DNA from: Thraustochytrium sp. TN22
Lineage: Eukaryota > Sar > Bigyra > Thraustochytrida > Thraustochytriidae
Direction: 5' to 3'
Assembly: GCA_013306675.1 (NCBI GenBank)
Contig: JABLUY010000181.1
Coordinates: forward strand, 1-64,000
Length of the DNA stretch: 64,000 bases
Shown here: positions 41,101-53,100 of the stretch, one piece after another
Layout of the letters: every line of letters starts with the position of its first letter
Numbering within the stretch: the stretch's first letter is position 1
Translations under genes and position numbers: made by a program
The notes under the pieces: generated by a model
The model's input: the letters and a program-made list of their open reading frames with translations, nothing else
Told to the model about the DNA's origin: nothing
The model's database searches: none

Positions 41101-44100
41101 AGCGTAAAACTGCCGTCCACCGTGCTGCCCACCTGCATCCTGGTTGTGACGCATTCCACGGCGCTGGCCGGCGCGAGTCCGCTGGTGTCCACGGTAGCCA
41201 GCGGGAAAGCCCCGCTGCTGGGGAAGGTCGCGGTCCACGTGTAAGCCCCGTTGCGGTCTGCGGTCGCAGAGCGGGTTGTGCTCACGCCCGAGATACCGTG
41301 CAGTGCATCGAGCGCCGCCGCAAAGTTCGCCTCGCTCGCGTCGTGTGCCAAGGTCTGTGAGGCACCATTCAGGCTCAGGTCGAAGGTGCCCGCCTGCACC
41401 GGGACGGAGGTGCCGTCCTGGATGGTGGAGACCAACACGGTGGCGTCATCCGTGGCAATGCCGTGAAGGTTGGCATCATCCGCGACGAGTGGGGCGAGAT
41501 CGCCGGCGTTGCCCACGAAGGTCACCGTCCACGCGAAGCCTCGACCCGCCGGCGCGCGTGTCACCTCGGCGTCTGCAATCGAATCGAAGGCATTGAGCGC
41601 GTCTTGGAGCGCGTCGGCGGAAACGTCAAACGGGAGGGCACTCGTGGTCTCGCTGCGGAAAGAAAGCGTGAAGCTGCCGCGGAGGGTGCTCGAGGCCTGC
41701 GTCTGGACGACCTGGACCTCGGGCAGATGCCCAGCAGAAGCATCGACACCCTGCGCCAGCAGCTTGAACGTCTGGATCTCGGCACGCGTGGGAAGCGAAA
41801 TGATGTCAATCGCGTAGCTGGTGGCAGTCGAATCCGCGCTCGTCGACACGTAGACCTCCTGTACCTCGTTCGTCTCCTCGCGGTCCGCAGGTGTGACGCA
41901 GTCGATAAAGTCGCCCTTGGGCGACACGTAGCCCGCCGGCACGAGGTCGTCGCCGATGCGACACGATGTGAGGGGCGAGCGCACAAGATTGCGCCCGTAC
42001 ACACGAAGCAGCACGCCGCCGTGGGCAGGCCCTCGCGTGCTCGAGAGCCGCGTCAGCAGCGGGTTGGCGGTGAAGGTAAAGCCCAGCGATGGCGCCGCAA
42101 AGTCCTGCGCATTCAGTGTTACCGAGATGCGCGCGTGCGTTCGCTCGCTGGCGTCCGCGAGCTCTGGGGCGACACATTGGAGCGTGTCGGGAGCCGTGAG
42201 CGAGACGGGCACCCAGAGATCGCCGAACGCGGTCGCTTCAAAGGAGAAACGGCAAAAACTGGTCGCCGCCTCGAAGTGGAAGGGCTCCGGGAGGCCGAGA
42301 GCGCGCAGCGTGAGCACCGTGCCTCCCGATGCTGGGCCCTGAGGCGGAAAGACGCTTTCGAGACGGACCTCGGGCTCGTATGTGAAGACAGCACTCATCG
42401 AGTCCGGAACGGTCCAGTTCGCCAGCAGGTCGCGCTCGCCCTCGGATCGCGCCGCGCTGTGCACCGAGAGCCTGACCGCCCGCGCAAGGTCGGTTCGGTT
42501 CCCTGTCCATGTCGGAGTTACACAGACGAGCTGCTCCGGAGACACCTCGTCCGCGAGGACGACGCGATTGTCGAGCTGACACGTCGCGCCCGGCCCGAAG
42601 TTGGCGCCCTGCACCACGACGCGAGTGCCGCCGGACAGCGGCCCGCGCCTCGGCTCAATCGAGTACACAATCGGACGCTCTGAGTACGTATAGCTGACGA
42701 GGTCTGACGAGTAGTCGACTCCATTCGAGGTCACCTCCACGATGACGTCGCCGTGATGCACCGGCGCTGGCGCCGTGCAGCGGACCTCGGTCGGGGAGAC
42801 GTAGATGGCAGGCACAGCCTCGCTCATGCCGAAACGGCAATGCAGGAGCGCCGCGTCGACGAAATTGGTCCCGAAGACCGTCACCTCCGTGCCGCCCTCC
42901 GCCGCGCCCGAGGCGGGCCTCACAGCACGCACGTGAGGTACCGGCTCGAAGGCAAAGCGAGCTGCCGTCAGGGAGTCGTCCACGCCGTTTGACGCCACCG
43001 AGACGATGAGATCGCTGCCGCTGTATCCGCCATCCCCCAAGGATGCGGCGCTTGGCGTTGCGCAACGCACCTCCTCTTCGGAGATGAACTCTGCGGCCGT
43101 GCGAACCTGCACTGTGCGATTGCTAGCTGGTGCAAAGCCGCACGAGAGCTGCAGCAGGTCCGAGAAGCCGCGCCCTGACACGTACAGGAGCGTGCCGCCG
43201 CGCGAAGGTCCCGTGCGAGGGTAAATGGCCCGTACCTCCTCGTCCGAAATGTAGGTGATCTGCGCCTCGTCCGAGAGAAGCAGATAGCTGCCCGGGATTG
43301 GGGAGCGCAAGACGAGCGCCAGCTTCACTGTCGCGCTCGAGTCCTCGCTCCAGGCCAGCTCCGCGCGGCCCGGCGCCACGCAGCGCAGCAATGGCCCGCT
43401 CATGGAAGAATCCCCCGCTGCTGCCTGCGTCACGAGGTCCCTCGCGGACACGCCGTCGGAGCGTTCCACGCGGAAGCGACACAGGACGGCGGCGAGGTTC
43501 ACGTTCGGCAATTCCTCAATCTGCACGGCGAGGGGCGAGCCACCGCGGCGCGGGAGCCAGCGCGGCGATACCATGGTGAGCGTGAGCGGGCTTATGAAGC
43601 GCAGCTGCAGCCCGCTCTCGGTGAAGGAGCCACCGTCGACGCTGACCTCGACCGCAAGGAGCGCGCCAGCCTCGCGGTCCGGCGCGTCGCAGACCACCTG
43701 CATCGGGCCGAGCCGGGTGCCGGGCACGATGGCGGCGCCAAAGCGGCAAGAGCACACCGCGTCCTCGCGAAGGGCGCCGACATTGGCCAGGGTCAGGACG
43801 ATGGGCGTCGTGCCCCGGCCCGAGACGAGTGCCGCCGGCTCAGCGGACACCAGCACGGCGTCCTGGCGGTACGCAACACGAGCCGCCGGGTGCTCCGCGT
43901 CCGTCATGTCGTGCAGCACGAGCTGCAGGCGCGCAGCAACTTCCTCGCCAGCGGCGAGATCGCACGGCGGCACGCTGACAACGAGCTCCTTTGGCCCAGC
44001 CTGGGTCGCCTCCAGCAGCACTGAGCTCAGGACACCAGAGTAGGAGAGGGACACGCGCACTCGGGCCGCGATCTCCGTCGCGAGAGGCTGCGCGAGTACC

Positions 44101-47100
44101 AGGCGAACCTGTGTCGTCTGCGTCCAGCCCAGGACCCGCGGCGAGACGCTCTCCACGTGCAGCGGCTCGTGCGCGAAGATGGCTTCGTCAGCATGCCAGA
44201 GCAGGTCGTCGTCGCCAAGGTCCGCGTCGTAGACCGCTAGCACGCTGAGCGATGACCAGCCGGCCTCTGCAAAAGGCGGCGACGTGCAGACGACGGAATC
44301 GGCGGCCACGAGCGCTACAGACCTTGTCTCGCCAAACACACAGTAGACCGAAGCGGCGTCTTGGAGGCGCCGCGTCTGGAAGGGAGCCAGGGCGACCGTA
44401 GCGCCTCCTGTTGCAGGGACATAGGTCCGGTTGAGCTGCGGGCTATCCAGGGTGGCCTCAACGAAGAGAGAGGTGGGCTCGAAGTCCACCCCGTTGTTGG
44501 AGACGAAGATCTCGTGCGCACCGGGACGCGGCGCCACGTCGCGCGGCCATGCGCAGCGCACGCGGTGCGGGCCCAGGTAGGTCGCCGTGAAGGCCGCTGC
44601 GTCATGCAGACCAATGCGGCAGCGCAGTGAGCCTGTGTCGCGAAAGCCGCTCCCTGTCACGATAAGGGACCCAGGGACCCCGGCTGCCACGACAGAGGGG
44701 TACGCGCGTTGAGCGACCACGTCAGCCGCCGCCGAGAAGTACACCGGCGCGGACCACGAGAGCCCGTCGTTGGTGACCTGCACGCCGATGACGCGCATGC
44801 CAGAGGCGTCTGCCGAGAGCGGCAGCGAGGGCACTTCGCAGACGATCTCCGCGGATGAGACAAAGTCTGCGGGTACGACCGGGGCGTCGGCGTCCAAGCC
44901 AAACCTGCACCGAAGGTCCGGGGTTGCCAAAAAGTCGCCGCCCTGCACGTGCACACGCGTGCCGCCGCGAGCGGGCCCCCAGGTGGGCTGCAGCGCGTCG
45001 ACGCGGGCGTCGGCGTGAAACTTGTAGTGCAGCGTGAGCTGCGCGCTCGGGGCGACGCGGTCCAGGTCCATGGCGTCCACAACGCGTACGAGGTCGAGAG
45101 ACGCCGGGCCGCGCCACGGCCAGCTCGGCGTGGTGCATGTGACACTCGAGGGGGACATCACTACAGCCGGCACAGTGCGAGTGGTCTGTGCAGCGCCCAT
45201 AAAGCGGCACAGCAGCGCGTCGCCGACCACAAAGCCGCTGCCGGCAATATTGAGCATGGTTCCGCCACTGATCGAGCCAGCGGCCGGCGAGACAGCCGCA
45301 GCGGCGTATTGCGGCACGTACTCGACGGAAGTTGAGGCGCTTGGGGGCGCATAGTCGCGGCCGTTATTGGTGATGGAGAGCAGAACAGGCCCTGGCTCGT
45401 GCGGCGGCGCCACGCACCGGAGCGTGGATGTGTCCACGAACTCAGCGGCCACTTGCACGCGGGTGCCAAAGCGGCAACGCAGCGCGTCGCCCTGCACGAA
45501 GTTGGCGCCCTGCACGGTCACCTTGACGCCGCCTCCCGCGTCGAGATGCGCCGGCTGCACCGTGTGCACCTCGATGGGCGCATGCAGCCGCAGGTCGCCG
45601 GCGCGTTCGAAGCGCGTCTCGTCAAAACTGAGCTCCAAGATAGCCTTGCCTGCGGAGAAGTGTGCCGTATTGAGTGGGCATTCAATGATCGAGGCCGCGT
45701 GCCGCGTCGCCTTGACTGTCATGGATAGCGCGCCCTGCGAGAGCCGGCAGCGAAGCGTCTGCACTTCCGGGAAGCTGCCGCCGTGCAGGGAGACAGCAAC
45801 GCCGTCCGCACGAATGGGCACGAGCTCGGGCCACACCTCGTCGATAGAAGGGGCCTGGAAGAAGGTGAAAGCTGCGTCGAGGCGCGCGACCTCGATGCCT
45901 CTGGGCGCGAGCGACGAAAACGCAGAGCTCGCGACGCCAACTTGGAGCAGCTGCAGGCCCATGGTACGCTGCGTGGTTCCAGCCTCGAGCGGGACCGCGG
46001 GCGTCTCGCAGACCAAGGTTTCGTCGTCCACGCGGACTGCCGAGGCATCCCAGCCGTCAAAGGAGCACACCCAGCCGTCAACGTCGCGAAAGCCCGTGCC
46101 CCGTACCGTGAGCGGCGTTCCGCCCAGCACCAGGCCGGCCGTGGGGGTCGCCTCCAGCACGGCCACCTGCGGAATGTACGTGAGTGGCTCCGGGGCAAGC
46201 GCCAGCTCCTGGCCATTGATCAAGAGACCCATGACGATTCTGCCAGGGCTCTGACGAGGCGCTTTGCAGGAGATCAGGTCTGCGCCCTGCACCATGGCAT
46301 CAACGACCACAGCAGTCCCGAACCTGCATTGCACCGTTCGACCACGTAAGTCGCCCTCAAGGCGCACGTGCAGCACGGAGCCGCCAGCCTCCGGAATGAG
46401 CGTCGGGCGCACCTCGACCACGCGTACAGGGTGCACAAAGTCCACCTCTACGTCGGTTTTCAGCTCGTTGCCACGGCCGTCGACAAGCGTCAACGGGGCC
46501 AGGGCGGTATCTGGCATGACTGGAGTGACGCAGACGATGGACTCGTCGCGGTGCTCGCGCGGCGCACCGCCAGAGACGCCTCCAAAGACACATGTGAGCG
46601 GGCCGGTGAGCTGGCGAAGCCCCGAGCCGGCGACGGTAACCTCCGAGCCGCCAGCCGTGGAAACCGCCACGGTGCGTCCGGCCTCAATGGTGGTCGCTGT
46701 GACCACATGGAGGACGTGATCGCACGTCTCCGGTAGCGGGATCCCGTCCGCAAGGAGGTCGACGCGGAAGCTGCCCTGGTGCGGAAGCACAACCTCGAGA
46801 CACTCCACGACGGCGCGCTCCTCCAGCAGGCGCGCCTCGAAGAGCTGCGCTTCACTTTCTCCCAAAGATAGCGAAGCCATCTGGTCGATGCCACGGAAGC
46901 GGCAACTAAAGCTGATCGTGTCGACGGCAGCAGGCAGACCCTCAGCGAGCGCCACGCGTACCGTCGGTGTACGCTGGCCCTGCGTCAGCGCCTGCGGGCG
47001 GATTGAAGCGCAGTGCGGCGAGGGGAGCACCTGGACATCGATCCCGAGGAGACCTGAGTGTCCGTCGTTGTTTGGCACGACGCGCGCGACGCCAGGCATG

Positions 47101-50100
47101 TCGAGCACTGGGACCGCGCAGGCGACCCGCGCGGCGTCAAGAAAGGTGCGCTGCGTCACGACGGCGCCCTCGGTTGAGCCGAGGAACCAATGGCACGTGG
47201 CCGTTGCCGAGTCCACGTAATCCTTGCCCGTGAGCAAAACCGAGGCGCCCTCGCCGGTGACGAAGAGCACAGCGGGCTCCGCACGCTCTGGGAGAGGCAT
47301 CGTGAGGTACTGGAATGCGACGCTGCCGCGCGCGCGAATCGCGCCGTCCTCCGACTCGAGGTTCACCTGCACGAGACCGGCGGAGGACCGCGGGATGGCG
47401 GGCGTGGCGCAGGTGACCGCGGACTCCGAGAGCACCTCGGCCGGTGTGACGCCGAAGAGGCCAAAGTCGCACCACAGGCTTGTGTCCGCAACCCCGAAGT
47501 TGGAGCCATAGATTGTGAGCTGCGTGCCGCCTGCTGTGGACCCCTGCGTCGGGACGACTTCTCGAAGCATTGGCCGCTCCACGATTGTCCACACCAAGGG
47601 GCGCGCCGCGTAGGCCGGGTCTTGGCCGTTGCCGAGCAGCACGACCTCGTAGATGCCCGCGTGTCGGCCTGAGGTGGTGCACGTAAGATCTGTGTCCGAA
47701 AGCACCGTGGCCGGCACTGCCTCGATATCCTCGTCGAGGACACCATGGTTCCGGCGCAAGAGGCAGACCGCCTGCTCCCGGTCCAGAAGCATAAAGTTCG
47801 AGCCCTTGAGCGTGAGCTCCGCCGGGGTGTACGCGGCGGCGCGAGCCGGATGAATCTCGTGCACCTGGACGACCTCGTGGACGACGAACGTGAGGCCGGT
47901 GTCCTGGAAGTAGGTACCGTCCATGGAAAGAAAGACGCGAAGGTCCTCCGACAGGGCGCCGCCCTTTTGCGCGGCCGTAAGCGTGCAGTGCACCTCGGCG
48001 TCGGACACCCAGGTGGCGGTGACCTCAGCGTGCGCTCCGAAGCGACACGCAAGGGGCCCCGTGGCCCGAAAATTGGCGCCCTTGAGCGCAACGACCGTAT
48101 CGGCGTGAGCGTCTCCGCAGCGCGGCACGATGGAGTGTACAGAGGCGGCGGCAACCACAGACACCGACGTCTGCGCGCCGGTCCAGTCCTTTTCGTTGAC
48201 CGAAACGAGCAGCTGACGCACCGTGCCGGCCAACTCGGCCGGTAGATCTAGTGCACAGAAGAGTGCCGCTGCCTTGCTGTCGGAGGACCGCTGAACCTTG
48301 CCAACGATCTCGCCCAGCCTGCAGTGTGCGATCTGCCCAAGGTCTTCCAGGGCGCCGTGCACGTGCAGCTCCACACGGGCGCCCGCGTGTACAATGCGAG
48401 GCTCAACACTGAGCGGGCCCAGCACCGCGTGAAAGGCAAATCTGGGCAGGCTGGCAGCGGGCTGCCCGGCGAGCGTGGAGGTGCCCGCGTTGGTGGCCTG
48501 AACCGCAAAGACGCCTGGTTCGCGAACCTCTGGTGTCGCGCAGGTCACGTAGGTGTCCGAGACGAAGTGCGCGGCGGTTCGGGCCCAGGGCGCCGTCGAG
48601 TCGGAGGGCTCGTCCAGACGCCGAAAGAGGCAAGCCAAGGTGTCGGAGGCGACGAACTGCGTGCCCCGCACGCCCACGAGCGTGCCGCCGCGGACCGAGC
48701 CCGCCTTGGGCTCCACCGAGGTTGCGGTCGCACGCGAGAAGAAGATCACCGGCGCGCTCGCCGCGTAGGTATCCATGCCGTTGAAGCGCACGCGCAGGAT
48801 GGCGGGGCCCGGTCGCCGTGGCAGCGCGTCGCAGACCAGCTCAGTCGAGGACAGCAGACGCGCCGGGACCTCCTGGTCGGCACCGAAAATGCAAACGGGC
48901 GTGTGCTGCGGGTCGGTTGCCAGAAAGTTTGAGCCGCGCACGCGGACCTGGTCGCCGCCGCGCTCGGAGAGGGCGGACGGGCTCACAGAGTCCAAGATGG
49001 GCGTCGGCACGCACGTAAAAACGGGCGCCATGCCGTCGTCAGGAAGCGGTGCCAGCGAAGCGAGACGCGCCGAGGTCACGTGGACGGACACCGTGCGGCG
49101 CGCGTCGTTCGGCCAGGCCGCTGAGGCGCACGTCACCGTGTTCGCAGCGGCGCGCTCCGCCGGCGTGCAGAACCTCATGCGTTCGGGCGTCGCGTTGTCC
49201 TGAAAGCAGCACATGGGCGCGTCGGCGTCCGCGGCCTCGGCCAGCGCGTCGAGGTGCGCGTCGAGGTCGTGGCCGATGATGGTGAGCGGCGTGCCGCCCT
49301 GGGCCGCGCCGAAGGAAGGCGAGACATTCTGCACGCGCGAGACGGGCGTGAACGTGAGAGTGGCGCTACTGCGCACCAGCTCTGCGCTAGCGTCCTGGAG
49401 GGCAAGCGAGACGGTGACTCGGCCCACGCGCCGCCCGCGCGGCGCCTGGCAAACCGCGGTGGCGTCGTCGTGGACAACAGCTACAGTCCGCTGCTTGCCG
49501 TTATCGAAGCTGCAAAAGACTTCGCCGTCCGCGAGCCGCGCGAAACCAGCGCCGCGCACGGTCAAGCTCGCTTGCGCGCGCGTCGCGGCCAGTGGGACGC
49601 TCGCCGGACTCACGCTTGTCACCTTGGACTGTGGGAAAACGCGAATCATCTGCACGTGCATGTCCTCATCCGACCGCAGCCACTCGAGCGCGCCCTGCGA
49701 ACTGCGCTCCGCGAGGCCGACGCGAACTGCGCCGACCGTCAGGCCCGCGGGCAACGCACAGCGCGCCAAGGTCGAGGCGACCACTTCTACGCGCGATGTC
49801 CAGCTGGGGACCTCCGGCTGATCGCCAGTGGCGAACGCGCAGACCAGCTCACCACGGGACGAGAAGGGCCCGCCCGTGAGAGAGAGCTCCGGCGCCTGGA
49901 CGAGTTGTTCCTGCGCAAAGGCGCGCGGGAAGACCTGCGCAAGCGCTGGCACGGGGCGCACCTCGATAACGGCGTGCGCGGGGCTGGTCCCGATCGCCGC
50001 TTCCGATGCAACCACACCGAGGCGCGTACCTGCCGCATCGCGCAGCGAGACGCTGAGCAGCTGGTAGGTGGCTGCCGCGCCGAGCGCAGCCTCAGGCATT

Positions 50101-53100
50101 GCGCAAGCTAGCACACCGTCCGCCGCGACCGATGCGGCGCTCATGAGCGCGCCGGCGCTGCGGAGCGCATCACTGCCGACAGGTTCAAAAATGCAGGATA
50201 GCGAGTCCGCGGCCAGGTCGCGGGCCCCGAGCTCTGCGACATGGACGTGCACAGGTCGGCCAGGAAGCACAAAGCTAGGCTCGACGCGCGTGATGGTCAT
50301 GTCCGGCACGTAGGAGAATAGTACAAAGTCCTCCACGTGCTGAGCCCAGGTCTCGTCCCACAGGCCCCAGCGACTGACTTGAACCGCCACCGAATGCGAA
50401 GCGAGGTGGGCCGGGGCGCGCGGCGCGCGGCACGTGGCGCTGTGGGCAGTCAGCACTGTGGCCGGGACGACGGTATCGCCAAAGCGGCACTTCATGCCGG
50501 TGCCAAAGTTCGTGCCGCGCACCGTCACCACGCGGCCCTCAGAGCGGCCCCCGCGTACGGGCTCCACCTCGCTGATCGTCTCCACGTCATAAAAGGTGAA
50601 GGCAGCGCTGTCATCGCTCTTGGCGGGCAGCGCTGTGCCTTGGTCCACCAGAGCCACGGCAAAGACCGCCCGGCCCGGTGCACGGCGCGGCGCTGGGCAC
50701 GCGAGGCGCCGCGCGTCTAGCCAGCGCGCCCGGACCGAGTCCTGCAAGCCGAAGCGGCAGCTTGCTTCAGCGCCAAGGCTCCGCAGGGGGCCGTCAACAG
50801 GCCTGTCCAGCGTCACGACGACCTCGCGACCGCCGAGCTCCGAGGTGCCCGAGGGCGAGACTCCGATCACCTCATACGGCTCGTGGTAGAAAAAGGCCGC
50901 CGTCGCAAATGCCTGGGCATCCCCGCTGGTCTTCAGCGTCACGGTGGCCCACCCGGGACCCGGAGAGGCGGGGAGGGAGCACGCGACGCTCTGAGACCCA
51001 GTCGCGCGGCACGGGACCTCGGCGGCCTGCTTGTTCGGCAGGATCACGGTGGCGCCCAGCGCGACGCCCGACTCGGGCAGGCCCTCGAAGTTCACGTCCA
51101 CGCCAGCTGTCCGTGGGCCGGCGAGCGGGACCGCAACGACGCGCTGCGCGGCGGGCCCAAAGTGAAAGCGCGGGCCCTGTGCTAGTGCCTCCGCCAGCAC
51201 GCGTGAGGCCGCGCCGGCGCGCTGCGTGCTGAGACGAATCAGCGCGACCGCGGCACCGCCCACGACGCGCTGCGGCGGGGTGAGGCAGGAGAGCACGCCA
51301 CGGCGACCCGGCACCGCAAATGCCGGTGTCTCCTTCCAGCGCTGCGAGCCGTCGAGGCCTTGGAAGGCGCACACGAAGGGATCGCGCACGATACCGGCCT
51401 CGCTCATCGTGTTCAGGTTCGTCTCCAGTACCAACACGGTGCCGCCGCCCACGGGCCCCCGCTCCGGCTCAAGGGCCAAGATGCGTGCCGCGGGCCGCAC
51501 CATGACGGGCTCTGGTGCCCGGGCTACGTCAACGCCCGCGTTTACGGAGAGCTCGACCGCAAAGACGCCGGCGCCGAGGCCCGTGGGCAGCGGACAGCGG
51601 ACGAGACGGCCGATGGTCGCACCGACGACAACCTCCCGCCGTTCGCCATCCACGAAGTGGCACTCGAGACCCCGGCCGCCATGCGTGGCGGGCGCCGCGC
51701 TCTCCAGCCACAGCTGCACCTCTTCGCCGTCCTCGTCGACCTCCTGGTCCACGATCTTGCGGACCTGAAGCGGCGCGTGAATGTAGACATAACCCGCATC
51801 GGCGCGCACATTCTCCGGCGCGGAACGGTCGACGAGCTGAATGCGCAGGTTGCCCGTCTGTAGAAGGTGCGGTGCGCCCTCTCGACGGGGCAGAGCGCAC
51901 GTCACGGTGCCCTGCACCGCGTCAATGGCGGTGACGGAAGTCAGATTTGCCAGTCCAAAGTCGCACGCCAGGTCTCCGCTCTCGACAGCGACCGCGCCCG
52001 GCCATCGCAGGCGTAGGTCGCGCGAGGCGAGTGCTGGGACGAGACGTGCATCCGGAAACGCGACGGTCTCGCCCTGTGCACGCAGGAGAAGCGGATGCGG
52101 GCTTGTGGCAAAGTCGCGGCCGTAGTTGAAGGAAACCTCGACCTCAACACTGCCGATCTCGCCCAGCGCTGGCACGGTGCAGGCTACAGCGTTGCCGTTC
52201 CGCACGCGACCGGCGACAACCACGCGACGTGCGAACCTGCAGAGCGCCACGGCATCGTCATCCGACAGCCCGGGTGGCAGAACAGCAGCGAGGTCGGTCT
52301 GCAAGTGGAGGACCACCTCAAGGCCGCCCGTGTGTGGCCCTTCGCGCGGTTGCAGATTGGCGACGACCAGGTCAGGTTCGACGCGAAAGCGCTCGAGCGC
52401 GCCGAAGAAGGCAATGCCGTCGACGCTGAGCGCCAGCTCCACCATTGTGCGGGCTGGGAGTGACGGCGCGCGGCAGGCCACGGCGGAGCGGTCGACCCAG
52501 CGTCCGGGCTCGGGCTCGAGACCGCCGAAGCGGCAAAGCACCGGACCGAGCAGGAGCATCGCGTCTGCCTCCTGGGCAAGCTGCACGAGCACCCTTGTTC
52601 CGCCGCGCGGGGCGCCTGAGGGTGGGAAGAAGGAGGCCACCTCGAGACCGGGCGCCACCACGACGCGCACGGCCTGAGAGACCTCAGCGCCGTCATTGCA
52701 GCTGACAGCCAGCTCCACTGTGGTAGCGACGCCCGTTGCGGCCTGAGCCGGCACCGCGCAGGCGAGTGCCGTACGATTGAGCAGCTGAGCCGGAGCGACA
52801 GCATGCGCGCCGAAATGGCAGGTCCAGGATGCCGAGGTGGGCGCCTCGAAGCGGCCGCGGAGCAGCAGGTTTGCACCCGCATCGACCCGCGAGGGCGTCA
52901 CGGAAGAAATCAGCACCGGCGCTGCGTACAGGAAGCTGGCGTCCGAGGCGCTGCGGTGCAGGCCTCCGTTGTTGGACACCGTCACGAGCGCGTCGCCCGT
53001 CGCCGAGACGGGCGGCGACACGCAGACGGCTTCGGTTTCGGAACGCACCTCCGCGGACGCCGCGGCGGTGCGGCCAAAGTAGCAGGCAAAGGAGGGGCCT

